DNA of 41,077 nt from Terana coerulea. Lineage: Eukaryota; Basidiomycota; Agaricomycetes; Polyporales; Phanerochaetaceae. Position 1 is the stretch's first letter. Each line of letters begins with the position of its first letter. The DNA is taken from the NCBI GenBank assembly GCA_024811115.1, contig JAKOGH010000269.1, positions 1 through 41,077 on the forward strand, given 5' to 3'. Below the pieces are notes generated by a model. It was not told the origin of the DNA and did not search any database. It was given only the letters and a program-made list of their open reading frames with translations. Made by a program: the position numbers and the translations under genes. This document shows positions 1-10,368 of this stretch, in pieces.

Positions 1-1020
1 CCCAGGACCTTCCAGCCAACCTACGCTTTTTCATCACGTCACGTTTGGAGAACGACATCATCCCCTTCACGCAGGCAGACCATTCTGAACTCATTCTTGC
101 GCAGAGCATCGACGTGCTCAGCTCCTTTTCCACCAATGACGACATTTTCCAATATATCTCTAGGGAGTTGAAACAGTATCATCCAAGCATCGACGAAAAG
201 GACTGCAAAAGCTTACCGAGGCGGCTCAAGGGCTCTTCCAATGGGCTTTTCTTTCTTGTTCAGTGACGTGCCCCTGGCCAAGAGGGTCTACTCCACGCGA
301 TCGATATGAGCTCTTGGTCAGGTCTGGATCTGGGGGACATGCCGAGGATCATTTGGACTCCCTGTATACCGCGGTACTTGGCCAGGTGTTTGTCACATCG
401 GACGATCGCGGCATGGAAAGGTTTCGCTTGGTCATCGCCGCAGTGCTTTTGCCGAGGAGCCGCTATCCCGGACGGCCTTGCAGGAACTTCTGCTCTCTAC
501 CGGAAGCGAAGACCAAGATCTAGATGCGGGCAACGTTCTCGGGTACATGGGCTCGCTGCTCAGCAACGTAGCCTCAGAAGACGTGGAGGGCATTGTACAA
601 CCCCTGCACACATCCTTTCGCGACTACTTGATTGACCCTAAGCGCAGCGGCCCATTCTTTGTGTCTGCAGATCCTATGTGGCATAGGGCAATGGCCACGG
701 GTGTATAGGAGCATTGTGCCGAGGGCTCAAATTCAACATCTGTCAGTTTGAGTCTTCGGTACGAGATGAACGCGCAGATTACTAGCCTTCGGGAACGCAT
801 CGCCCAACACATATCACAGTCGCTCGTGTACGCATGCAAGTTTCTGCAGGATCATCTCAAGAAGGCAGCATCTGGCCAACACTTCGATTCAAGGCTCCAC
901 GATTTGACACAGCAGCTAATTTCAGAGAAGCTTCTCTTCTGGCTCGAAGCGCTCAGTCTACTGGGGATAGTATATGATATTGCGCTTGATACCCTCCGAC
1001 AAATTGCCGACTTTGACGTG

Positions 1021-1081
1021 GTATGTGATCACATCTCAAGTTCGACGGTATCTAACATGTATTTGTATCAATCAATTCAAG
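1021..1081 (+). other. Intron of NLR copy 1 between the NACHT C-terminal region and the pre-WD40 segment
   Basis: It runs GTATGTG...TTCAAG, 61 bp. It lies at the same place as the copy 2 intron (13403-13463) and differs from it at only 2 of 61 positions. The exon after it reads GPGSNVSAPSAATLVMEAW, in frame with the upstream exon. Confidence 0.85.
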
Positions 1082-1282
1082 GGACCAGGCTCGAATGTGT
1101 CGGCTCCGAGTGCAGCAACACTTGTGATGGAGGCCTGGAGCTGTCTCCGTGCCAATCACAGGCTGGATGTGATTGCGAAATCGGCATGCCATCTGTATCT
1201 GTCCGTCATCCCGGCTCTTCCTCCGACCAGCCCTCTATTCCGCCGATTCGCTAGCCCCACATCCCCCCGCGAGGCTCCACTT

Positions 1283-3090
1283 CAGCGATCCGTCGCCTCC
1301 TGCATCTCATGATGTCATCTCCCTCACAAGCAGCTGGGGCACTTCTGCCGTTTCTCCTGATGGCAATCGGGTTGCGACTGCTACCAACAATCATCACCTC
1401 ACTATCAGGGACATTGCCAGTGGCCGGCTGCTCCTCACCACCCAGGAAGCGCACACTGGTGGTCTTTGTGCCATAGCATACTCCCCTGGTGGGAGCCTTG
1501 TTGCAACAGCCTCGGATGACAAGACCATCCACATGTGGGACACAAATACGGGGCATGGCGCACTTCTGCCTCTTCGTGAGCACACAGGCCGCATTTGGTC
1601 TGTGTGCTTCTCTCCAGACGGCTCCCGACTAGTGGTAGGCTCCTGGGATGGGACAACCCGGATGTGGGAGGTGTCATCGGGTAAAACCCTCCGTATTGAC
1701 AATGATCGGGACAGCCAAGGATGTGTGGGCGGTCGCATTTTCCCCAGATGGGCAAGCGGTAGCAACTGCATCCTCCCGAGGGCTGTGCGTACGAGCAGCA
1801 GAAGACGGCCGGGTTCTCAAGGAGCTGCAGGACATTCAGATGTCAACTGTGTCGCATTTGCGCCTGACAGTTCTTGCATTGCCGCACTGGCTATGACGAC
1901 TGCACTGTGCATCTTTGGAGCGCATCCACATACGAGCCAATGCGGCCCTCGCAGGCCACAATGGAAACATACGGTGCATCGCATTTTCACCTGATAGTCG
2001 CACTCTTGCATCTGGATCGACGACACCACAGTCCAAGTCTGGGATCTGAGCACTGGAGCACACACACTGTTCTCCGGGCACTCTGCCTGGGTCTGCTCAG
2101 TGGCCTTTACCGCAGATGGCGAGCATCTCATCTCCAGCTCAGGTGACCAAACAGTACGGCACTGGAGGATTTCCGATGGTGTACTTCAGTCTGAAGGCGC
2201 CGCAGACTCACAGAAGTCACAAATCACTGCCTTTGCTTTTCTGAATGGAACAACACAGGTGCTGACAGGAATGACCAGTGGTCAACTATGTATTTGGCAG
2301 ATGGAAAGTGCAACAGTGGTCTGCAGCTCGCAGGAGATCCCCACATCAGCAAGAGTTAAACATCTCGCCATCTCTGCTGATGAGTCAACAATCATTTCGG
2401 GCTCTGACGACGGGCGGCATACAATTCTGGCGTACGGCGTCCCTCACTCTCTGGCAGGACTGTCCTTCGGCACATCCAGACGCCATTATGGCTGTGGCGC
2501 TTTCAGCAGATGGCCGGCATGCATGGTCAGCCTCAGCAGGAGAACTCCAGAAGTGGTCCCTTGGTGATGGCTGGGCTGCTGTCCGGTGCAGCCTGGGAGG
2601 TGGCAGCGAGATGGTTTGCGCTCGGTTTTCACCAGACTGCTCACGCCTGGCGCTGGGAAGCAAGAGTGGAAAGGTGCGCCTTCTGGTCTCGCCAACTGGC
2701 GAGGTCTTGTGGGAGGTCAAAGGGCACAGTCACTGGGTCTGCTCCATCTCGTTTTCACCAGACGGCCTACGTCTTTCCTCCACCTCCTGTGGCGAGATCA
2801 TCTGTATTTTGGATTGCACAACTGGGGAAAGTCTCGGGAACCGCGAGTAGGCCATGACTGTTGGATCATATCGGTCGCGTTCTCTCCGGATGGCGAGTAC
2901 CTGGCCTTTGGGTCCGACGACAGCACGGTGCGAGTTTGGAATGTCAAGACACGGCAGCAAGTGCGACTGCTGTACGTTAATGGGCAGACAACATCGCTCA
3001 CTTTCTCCACAAATGGTGATACTATTGCAGTACTCACCGCAGACGGCATAGTGCAACTCTGGGATGTTTCACAAGGTAGCCGGCTGGGAG
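1283..3090 (+). other. WD40 repeat array of NLR copy 1 (broken into several frames)
   Basis: At least ten WD40 blades can be read by switching frames. Typical cores are VSPDGNRVATATNNHHLTIRD, VCFSPDGSRLVVGSWDGTTRMWE, VAFSPDGQAVATAS, AFTADGEHLISSSGD, ISFSPDGLRLSSTS and VAFSPDGEYLAFGSDDSTVRVWN. Frame changes fall near 1710-1740, 1830-1990, around 2030, near 2415 (an extra G in the run after GACGAC compared with copy 2) and near 2850. The blades differ from one another, so this is not the near-identical repeat type seen in HET-E-like arrays. Known role: a beta-propeller for ligand or protein recognition. Here the propeller is not encoded in one frame. Confidence 0.85.
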
Positions 3091-3146
3091 GTAGGTCTGG
3101 AAATGTCTCGCACAATTTTGCTCCTCACTCACAGCCGTGTCTTCAG
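3091..3146 (+). other. Last intron of NLR copy 1
   Basis: GTAGGTCTGG...TCTTCAG, 56 bp, phase 1. Splicing joins ...RLGG to TVDSERLSVLFSRNPAHG in frame, which fixes the boundaries. The matching stretch of copy 2 (18163-18215) is nearly the same sequence. Confidence 0.75.
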
Positions 3147-3484
3147 GAACTGTCGACTCAGAGCGCCTTTCGGTGTTATTCTCTCGGAATCCAGCTCATG
3201 GCTTGACGCTTGACGGTGCCTCGTTAACCTCATCCAACGCGACGGCTACCCACAACAGTGCCAATATCGGAATAAGCTGGACCCGCGATGGATGGTGCTT
3301 GGGACCCAACGGAGAGCATCTGTTCTGGGTTCCGCCTGAATACCGCCATCGGCTTCCGAACATGGGACTCAAGCAGATAATTGGTGCACCCCCGCCACTG
3401 AGCGTGGATCTCGACCTCAGTCGCTTCGTCCACGGCACGGACTGGGCGCAGTGTTGGTCGGACGAGCCCGTGCAGGACATGTAG

Positions 3485-4195
3485 CAAGGTTGCTGCATCC
3501 TCGGGATTTCCGTTCACCATTGCACTCCACTTCTCGCCCTCGCACTCCTTGCTGACTCATTCCGAACCCTCTGCCGCGCTTCACATATCTTCCTGATCCG
3601 ATGTAACAACCACACTCGACAAATCCTCATCTTTTTTTAGTCGTTCATCCTTCGCTCAGATAGGTACTCTCGGAGGCTTCGTGTTCTAGCCGGCTGGTTA
3701 CGGTGATTTCACGGTGTACGCCGAAATTGTATGGCAGTCGATACTTGTCCTCCGAGATATAAACATAGGCATGTCTCGTTTCTGGTCACTCAACCCGTAA
3801 GCCGGGCCACCAGTGCACGGCACGTAAATGTATCAGTCGTAGCCATCGCAAGAAAGATTCGCAGCAACCTAACACAACCTGAGAGAGGGTGAATACTTGT
3901 CAAGCGAGCAGCATCAACGCCACAACGGTCATCACAATAGCGACCTTGTAGTTCTAATAACCACCTCGGCGAGACTCTCTTGCACCCGATTGCGCCTATG
4001 GCAGATGGAACATCGATGAAACACATCTTTATTGTGAAAGATGCGAGGCAGATGACAAAGGTCAACGACACAAGTAAAGAGCATTTATCCGGGGCAACTT
4101 GTGCCGTAAGGCCTGCGGTTAACTTAATCCTGGAGAACTGTTTATCCCGCAGTGTAAGCATACTTTATACTGCAAAAGCTTGTCTGAATAACCTG
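3485..4195. other. Intergenic, downstream of NLR copy 1
   Basis: I see no gene here. The stretch matches 18550-19260 downstream of NLR copy 2 in order but with clear divergence, for example the shared sequence around CTCCTTGCTGACTC / CTCCTTACCAACTC and around GAGAGAGGGTGAATACTTGT / GAGAGCACGAACACTTGT. It is therefore part of a duplicated segment. Confidence 0.5.
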
Positions 4196-5690
4196 TCATG
4201 CAGATACAGGACGTGGACTCACGTCATGCGTCTCTGACGAGCACATCTCTCTACCATGGAAGCCTAGCTCGCCCTTGTTCTTGCGCACATCCTCCTCCAT
4301 TGCTTCTCCATGATCGCGCCGACGTCGCCGTGGTTGCGTATACCGCCCCGATCCGCGGCGATGGCGACGTGCCCAGCGCTCATAACAGCGGTGACTCGTC
4401 TTCTTGGGCACGGGCCCACCTCGCGCACGATCCTCTTGTCAGCCTAGAACAGCAGCTACCCGAGCGTATGAGAGGTGGAACAGTGAAGAAACATGCCCAA
4501 CATACCCCGAACGTTCTCTAGATCCACTTCATGGCATCCACGCCCGCCAAGAGGCCAAGCTGCTTGACAACGTCCTCCTCAGAAGCACAAAGAGAGGCAC
4601 CACGCGGCCAGTGCCGCGAGCACGCTTTCATGCCCCTTCGTTTTGCAAACATAGTTTTGTGTTGAGAACGAGACCGAGACCTTGAATAGCCGTCAGTGCA
4701 GGCAGTTTGCTTTAGTCAAGGGATCACGCACTCAGTCATTAATGACTTTGACGTCCTTCTCCCCACCATCAACCTTGGTGGGTAGTCGGCGGGAGAACTT
4801 CCCGCCAGTCTGGTACGGACAGGTCGAGCTTGCACTTTCGCACATGCAGGTGCTCAAACCGACGGGTAAGGAGGCTGCTGATGAATCGATCCTACATGGT
4901 CTTCCAGAGTAACAGGTACTTCATCTCGTAATATTCGTGGATGCCGCACGCGGTGGAGGAGTCCATACGATGGCCACTACTGTGGTCTGGGACGTGCGTT
5001 AGAGTAGCCAAGACAGCGTCAGCACTGAACGTACCGCACAGTAAAGCCTTCATCGTGCAGCTAGTTTGACATACGTACAGCCACAGAGTAAATGCAAGGC
5101 CATGCCGACGTTCTGAGCCGCAGTTTGAGGTGCTTGCACGATGATGTTCTGACCGACGGTTATGAAGGAACTGCAGTCGTGAGGTTAATACTTACCTTAA
5201 TATACCTCTCCTTTCAGGCGGAGGCTCAAAAGCCAGGACCAATTCCGGGGCCCATGCCTGCATGTCCCATGCAAGTATTCCTGTGTGACAGGGACCGCCG
5301 TCCGGAACGCGAGCCGAGGCCAGGTGGTGTGCGAGCCAGTGGCGAAAGCACGTCGGCGAATGCGCGAGCCTGCCAGGATTTCTGGATGTAGTGGAATATT
5401 GATGAGGACGTGCTTGGTGCAGAGTAAATGCTGGGGTGTGGCGACAGCTAGACGGAGGAGCAAGGTGAGAGGCTGGATGACGGCGAGGAGCAAGCGCGAC
5501 GTTGTGGGGAAGGCGTCGGAGTGGAGCACATGGCACCGTGATCCGCGACGGAGCGATCATGGTCATGCACATCGGGGTATGCCGATGAGAGTTGGCGCGT
5601 GGACTGACGCGTCTCCCTGTACGCTCAAGCCCAAGTCCTCCAACAAACCTCTCCCCACGCGGCCCACAGGCCTCAAGCATCAAGCATCAA
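4196..5690 (-). pseudogene. Unidentified multicopy gene 'P', copy A (minus strand, decayed)
   Basis: The exons can be read by comparison with copy B (19330-20780). From 5' to 3' on the minus strand: about 5690-5196 (ends at a GTAAGT donor), about 4985-4775 (RKCKLDLSVPDW), 4720-4506 (LPALTAIQGLGLVL, EEDVVKQLGLLAG) and 4443-4196 (VPKKTSHRCYERW). The intron 4505-4444 starts GTATGTT and ends CTAG, and has a counterpart in copy B. Stops interrupt it, including an in-frame TAG in the 4.9-kb exon and a TGA after LQNEGA. I do not recognise the family and assign no function. Strand and coding nature rest on amino acid similarity that survives DNA divergence and on shared splice sites. Confidence 0.5.
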
Positions 5691-5742
5691 GCTTCAGGCC
5701 TCAGGCCTTCAGGGTCCTCTCTTACGCGCCATTTCCCCCACC

Positions 5743-6240
5743 TTGTTCTTGACTGCCCTGATGCGCGACATCTGGGTGTATGCGCTCCTTTTCACCGCCT
5801 ATGCCTCTCGTCAAGCACTCACGCTCCGATGGCGGCTCCCACTGACCGCATACAAGCGACCTGTTGCGCTGAATCAGGCTCGCTCTCTTGACTGGCTCCC
5901 TCGGCAAAAGCTTACACAGCTCTTCCTGCTCCCCGCCCCACTCGCCACCGCCCACCGCCCACAGTCTCCATCTGCCCCAGGTACTCAGGCTTTGCCAATA
6001 CTGTACATGGACCGCCGAAACGACAACATCACAGACGTACGCGTTGCACCATGCCTGGTATAACGCGACATTTACCTCGCTCATCAGGACACCCCACGGG
6101 GTCCGAGGACACCAGTAGCATCCGTAGACGGCCGGGATTCTCGCCACTCGTACGACCAGCATTTCCGGCCAACGGCTATCTCGATAATGGGCGGACTGGG
6201 GTAGAAGTCCAGGGAGCGGCAGGCGGGTTGGTATGGTGAA
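5743..6240 (+). pseudogene. Unidentified plus-strand coding-like stretch 'Q', copy A
   Basis: Several overlapping frames are open. The stretch around 5990-6110 encodes HAWYNATFTSLIRTPHGV in one frame. This resembles SYAWYNISVHLTHPHAV at about 39828-39880 in the third block. The stretch before it resembles 21110-21170 in block B (ALPILYMDRR versus TLAMHMGCR). A multicopy gene with introns is likely, but I could not build a single spliced frame and recognise no domain. It may be non-functional. Confidence 0.3.
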
Positions 6241-6611
6241 GCTGGCGGTGGAGCCTCCTGTTGCATAGGTACGTGCACGGCTTGTATACCTGGAGCACTC
6301 ACCAACTTCAAAGTAGAGATACCGCGTGGAGGCACCCAGCATCGTCATGTTTTCTCCGACAGCATGATGATGTGGAACACATACATGGAACGACCGACAA
6401 AAACCTTCGACCTCTCCGTACGGCAATTCAGATACCTACCAAATGCTACTTCTGCCCGTTGCCTCCCTCAAATGCTTGCCACTGCTCGATATCTGCATAC
6501 GCTTTCGGTACGCTTCCTCGGGCTCTGGGGTCGCGCACACTCTCTGTGGAACCATCAAGCTTCAGCGCTCAGTACTCGAAACCAAGTGCTTCCACAGCCC
6601 ACCTTGCACGC

Positions 6612-6900
6612 AAATGCCGGAAAACGTCGTGACCCAAGTACCCACCGCCCTCTCTCGGCCCCGTGCCCGAATTCCTTTTGCAGTACGTTTCTCCAGTGGT
6701 GAAGCTTGAAGCGTTGAAGACCAACAGTGTCGATAACAACCAAAATGTGCGCAGGCCCTCGAGACGGCTCTCAAAGTGCCCTCACTCGTCGTGCCCGAGT
6801 TGGCTGGACGCTTTAATGTCCTGCTTGCGCATCTTCACGTTCTCGACCCTCCCTTCTACCTGCCCACTGCTTTTTCCGCGCACGACACCTTCTTGAGCGC
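6612..6900 (+). other. Unidentified block shared with 23290-23640
   Basis: The frame at 6612-6705 reads MPENVVTQVPTALSRPRARI, and the copy at 23285-23380 reads GRVVTQAPAAVSRPCARLSRS. After a likely intron, bases 6752-6895 read ALETALKVPSLVVPELAGRF in an open frame. The two copies agree at protein level across a shared SRP(R/C)AR core, which points to an old coding exon. No family is recognised. Between 6241 and 6611 I see only short overlapping frames and make no call. Confidence 0.35.
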
Positions 6901-7099
6901 TGCGACCTGTCCATGAAAGCGTACATGGGTACGTTTGTTGCACTTAAGGTAGACCTACCCCACTTTCGACGACTCTCGTCACAGCGTGACCATCACGTGT
7001 ATCGGCTAAAAGGCGCTGTCACGCTGACAAGCGCTCGACTTGCTGGCTGGACATGGCGGCATTCAAAAGATTCAGAAATGGTCCGACGCACTTTTTGCT

Positions 7100-7160
7100 A
7101 GATGTTTGACTGTCAGATATTCTTACAGAAAGATAATCATAAGCTGACAGTCAAACATCT
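7100..7160. repeat. Perfect 17-bp inverted repeat with a 27-nt loop
   Basis: AGATGTTTGACTGTCAG at 7100-7116 is the exact reverse complement of 7144-7160. The whole structure is 61 bp and AT-rich in the loop. It could be a very small MITE or a hairpin in a 3' end. I found no second copy and no clear target duplication. Confidence 0.7.
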
Positions 7161-7363
7161 GCCTCAGGATCTCTCAATGTTGACACATTCGGTTGAGCTT
7201 GATCTTTCGGCTGCTAAGCGTGACGGCGCTTAATCACGTGATGTAGTCGAAATTGGAGTAGGTCTACCTTATATCTGCCATGCAAGTACTTACCGCCCCA
7301 CGCTCATCAGTGCCCCGGACCTCCGTTCAACTTGCCCTGCTTGCCGTCGCTTTGGCGTCTACC

Positions 7364-7657
7364 TCATTTGCAGGGGATCATGCTGCGTTGAATGAGCTTA
7401 GCTAGTGGTGCATGTATATCTCCCTCGGCGGTGAGGTATCTCAAGCTCACGCTGGGGATAGAATAGCGACCACAATCCTTGACGAGGATTTTAGGGATGG
7501 AAGTGAGGAGACGCGGTTGAAGAGGTACGTGCGCTGCCTTATAATGCTGCACGAGATATACTGAAGTGTGGTAGATGTTACGGAACTCAAATGTGCCGTC
7601 GACAGCCAGCATCACGCTTACATATCGGCGAACGTCCGTTGGGAAACGAGGCGACAT
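7364..7657 (-). CDS. Unidentified minus-strand coding fragment, likely a C-terminus
   Basis: A 97-codon frame ends at a TGA at 7364-7366. It reads VSVMLAVDGTFEFRNIYH near its start and RYSIPSVSLRYLTAEGDIHA near its end, with a codon pattern that looks protein-coding rather than random. The upstream part is unclear because element X1 begins at 7788. The minus strand just upstream stays open into the element, so the original gene may have run through the insertion point. No domain recognised; it may be a remnant. Confidence 0.35.
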   Translation of the reverse strand: MSPRFPTDVRRYVSVMLAVDGTFEFRNIYHTSVYLVQHYKAAHVPLQPRLLTSIPKILVKDCGRYSIPSVSLRYLTAEGDIHAPLAKLIQRSMIPCK

Positions 7658-7932
7658 TCCCTTCCATACAACAATAGTCTACCCCTTCAACTGCCGAACA
7701 TTGCTCTGCATCCTCGTCGCTCACAGTCTCGCCGGCCGACAGTTCCAGTACGTCTCTTCGCACCCGCCCTGTCCCGAGCACACCCGGTGATACGCTGGTA
7801 AGCGCCCTGAGCGCGGAAACCCCAGAAATTGCCTTTTTCGTCACCACGCTCTACAATCGCTCTAGGACCCCGGACACCACCCCCGAAGCCCCGAGCCATT
7901 GACGTCCCCCGAACTACTCTCCCGAGATATCT

Positions 7933-8561
7933 TGTAACGGGCGCCCCTCCGTCACGTCAGTCCAGAGCCTGTGCAGTCCCTCGCAACAGGCAGTGCGGTC
8001 ACCAGTCCAAAGATGCGGGCCACGTCAGCCCCGGGCGAGCTCCTGCCCTGGACTTAGGCACGTACCTAACTACAACCAAGACAGCGACACTGCGTTGTGC
8101 GCGCCCCACAAGTCTTTCCCGCCCAGGCGCACGGACGGTACCTGACCGGTCCCGCACCGTGTTTCATAGGTGCTCGGTGCCTGTGTGGCGCACGGCATAT
8201 CCTTGGTTAGTGTATCCCGACTCGGTCTTTCCTTATCCGTACCACTTTTGTATCCAAACCACTCCTTTATTCTCGCTCGGACGCGGCCCATTAGCTCTGG
8301 CTGTTAGGTACCGAGCCCGTATAAATACTCTGTACATACTTTCTGCAAATACAAGTTACCTTTCCCCTCCTCACGCCCCCCCACTCACGTGTTAAAACTA
8401 CAAGTACATCGGTGCTTCTTAGGTACCCCGCTCTCGTCTAGTACTCGTCTCGCTCGTTGGCTGTGCGGTCTGACTCAACGTCGGAGTCTTGCCCCGGTCC
8501 CCTCGTACGTCGTCCCCGAAGTCTCTCAGCTTCGGTGCTCTCTCTCCCTGTCCCCGTTACA
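7933..8561 (+). repeat. LTR-like core of X1
   Basis: A 629-bp segment starts TGTAACGGGC and ends CCCCGTTACA, so it has the TG...CA ends with short inverted termini typical of long terminal repeats. It holds a TATA-like box at 8320-8326. The matching segment of X2 (31670-32290) has the same end and a decayed start (TTTAACGGCAC). A reversed partial copy of its first about 125 bases follows at 8568-8693. No primer-binding site or reverse transcriptase is seen, so the LTR reading is inference. Confidence 0.5.
8320..8326 (+). promoter_or_regulatory. TATA-like box in the X1 LTR-like core
   Basis: TATAAATACTCTGTACATAC begins at 8320 and is conserved in X2 at 32054. Its position inside a TG...CA unit is where an LTR promoter would lie. 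Confidence 0.45.
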
Positions 8562-8836
8562 GACCTCGCCTAAGTCCAGGGCAGGAGCTCGCCGGGGCTG
8601 ACGTGGCCCGCATCTTTCGGGCTGGTGACCGCACTGTCTGTTGCGAGGGACTGCACAGGACTTCGACTGACGTGACGGAGGGGCGCCGTTACAAGATATC
8701 TCGGGAGAGTAGTTCGGGGACGTCAATGGCTCGGGGCTTCGGGGTGGTGTCCGGGGTCCTAGAGCGATCGTAGAGCGTGGTGACGAAAAAGGCAATTTCT
8801 GGGGTTTCCGCGCTCAGGGCGCTTACCAGCGTATCA

Positions 8837-9045
8837 ACGTTACCGCCTATACTTCGCCCAAAACGTGCAGAACAACCTTCCACAGTCGAATGGCCGACTA
8901 CGAAGCCTTGATCACCGCGATCAGCATCGTCGAGTAGCAGCAAAGCTACGGCTACGAACGCGGCAGGCACCTCAAGAGTGCACGCATCGAAAAGGTCGGG
9001 ACAAAGGATGACAGGAGCGATTGGGCCATGGATTAGTTGTCGCAT
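8837..9045 (-). other. Coding-like flank of X1, strand uncertain
   Basis: On the minus strand, 9045-8837 is open and contains LEVPAAFVAVALLLLDD, which resembles LVIPAAFVAFDVMRV at about 21920-21870 in block B. The plus strand is also partly open (SRMADYEALITAISIVE). The two blocks are paralogous here, but I cannot decide the coding strand. The longer minus frame continues into the X1 arm, probably by chance. Confidence 0.3.
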
Positions 9046-10290
9046 GGGTGCGTTCCTCCATTACATCCTGCGGTTTGTTGCTAACCTCACGGTGCTCAGA
9101 TCTCCTAGGTACTTGTGTATCCCACCGTGAATGGATGTCGTATCAAGCAGAACCCTTGTATAACCGCCGCGCAGGATATTGTTGCGCCCTCGCTATTCGA
9201 ATCACAGGCTACCTGCCAGTGAACGGTCAAGTCTTTCTACTTCGCGGCCTGCGGCTGGGCAAGAAGTGATTGGTAGAAGGGGAGGCAGGTTGAGGGCCCG
9301 ATATCTAGAAGTGTTACCAACGCAGCGTTAGAGGTATGCCCCCGCATCGCGAACTATGCCGTTGCGCATGTACTAACTATTCACTTAGGTCATTATAACC
9401 GACGGCCCTGCCCTTTTCGTCCCTCCATGAGACTGTGATCAGCCCGAGTACCAAGACTATACGGCCCCTTCGTATCGATATAAACGCTGTTCCCTCACTC
9501 TGGTATGCTTCCTCTCACGGTCCCCATGTGGGCTCACCTACGTTAATGCCAGCTCTGCAAATGCCGCTCTCCACCCGCGCCGCATATCGATGCCAACGCC
9601 ACGAGCCACTGCTGGTACGGTGGAACATGTACACAGTCCCGACGTACCAAGAAGTCGGCACGCTGGCCTCCACCTCACCACCTCAAACGCTCGGAGGCTC
9701 AATTCGCCCATGTACTTGGCTTGGCTGCCGGCCTTTGTGCAGCGTGTATCGTGTAAGTATATAGCCTGCGGTACATGTTCTAGACTCCTGCAACCTACAG
9801 CTCGGTCTAATTTCGATATCTGCAGGAACACGACCAACTCAGTGTTATAGGATCACGCAGTGTTTGAAGTTTGCAGTTGTGCAGGCTCAGCTACTGTCGA
9901 AAGATTTTACTCTCTAGGGCTTTATGAAGACATGAAATAGACGAGCATCTCCGCCCTGCAACTCTGATTTCGTGTGATAAACCCTACGCTCGCATTTGTA
10001 CTCTTCCCAATATCTGAACACTCCTCTTGTGCTTCAATGGTATAGATCACGATTAATGACATCGGTGCATTGATGCAGTATCAACGCACTCACAACAGCG
10101 GGCGTCTTCCCGTCATGGTTTTGAGTTAAGGATGTTATCTGTCATGGAAGCTGTAAACGAGGCGTCGAGCCTCTTTGGGCATGCACTACGCCTGCCGGTT
10201 GCAACGTGTCCCAGCTTGAACCGTTCGAACAACGAGCTTGACCTGAACTACCCATAGAACACAGTTATATACGGACGAATTGAAAGAATG
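9046..10290. other. No gene assigned; upstream region of NLR copy 2
   Basis: Short frames only. The longest (9435-9764 plus) reads SLWYASSHGPHVGSPTLMPA and could be a decayed relative of the Q stretch, but I do not rely on it. The last 400 bases before 10290 would hold the promoter of NLR copy 2; I see no clear TATA box. Confidence 0.4.
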
Positions 10291-10295
10291 TCCTT

Positions 10296-10346
10296 GTGAG
10301 TGCCCTTCAATCTCGCCTTCGACTTCAGCTGACATGAACGCTGCAG
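10296..10346 (+). other. Possible 5'-UTR intron of NLR copy 2
   Basis: GTGAGTGCCC...ACGCTGCAG, 51 bp, with good donor and acceptor, 22 bp upstream of the proposed start codon. It is inferred from splice signals only. Confidence 0.35.
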
Positions 10347-10368
10347 GCAAAGCCCTGCCCCGGAGAAT

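Larger units (their letters stand above)
1..3484 (+). pseudogene. NLR copy 1: 3' half of a NACHT-WD40 gene, left edge cut, multiply frameshifted
   Basis: The reading frame enters at base 3 with the NACHT sensor segment (LRFFITSRLE) and matches copy 3 at 30010-30250. It hits a TGA at 264-266, where copy 3 has an open codon. It resumes in other frames: 263-about 460 (HLDSLYTAVLGQVF), 478-708 (QPLHTSFRDYL) and 748-1020 (EKLLFWLEALSLLG). After an intron at 1021-1081, the segment ending HLYLSVIPALPPTSPLF is out of frame with the WD40 part that follows. The last exon (3147-3484) ends in LDLSRFVHGTDW...CW, a C-terminal signature of basidiomycete NACHT-WD40 proteins. Known family role: NTP-driven signalling switch with a WD40 sensor. 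What I see is a gene that cannot make a full protein unless some of the indels are assembly errors. Confidence 0.88.
7788..8836. mobile_element. Element X1: foldback-type unit with about 270-bp inverted arms around an LTR-like core
   Basis: The left end TGATACGCTGGTAAGC (7788) returns as its exact reverse complement ending at 8836. The arms, about 7788-8059 and 8568-8836, are near-perfect inverted copies with a few single-base differences. Inside lies a TGTAACGG...CCGTTACA segment (7933-8561). A related copy, X2, is at 31527-32480 and begins at the same left terminus. I see no convincing target duplication around X1. No transposase frame is present, so it is non-autonomous or a remnant. The arms also carry a short frame reading LSAETPEIAFFVTTLYDR of unknown meaning. 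Confidence 0.75.

Noticed and set aside
7933..8561. A standard solo LTR with a 5-bp target duplication
   Set aside because: The bases flanking the TG...CA unit do not match each other, and the same flanks recur in X2, so the unit is part of a larger repeat.
8837..8935. RNase H-like motif (ADYEALITAISI) on the plus strand
   Set aside because: The resemblance is limited to a few residues, with no catalytic context, and the opposite strand is equally plausible.
8689..9045. A single 118-codon minus-strand gene
   Set aside because: About two fifths of the frame lies in the X1 inverted arm. The open frame across the junction is most likely accidental.
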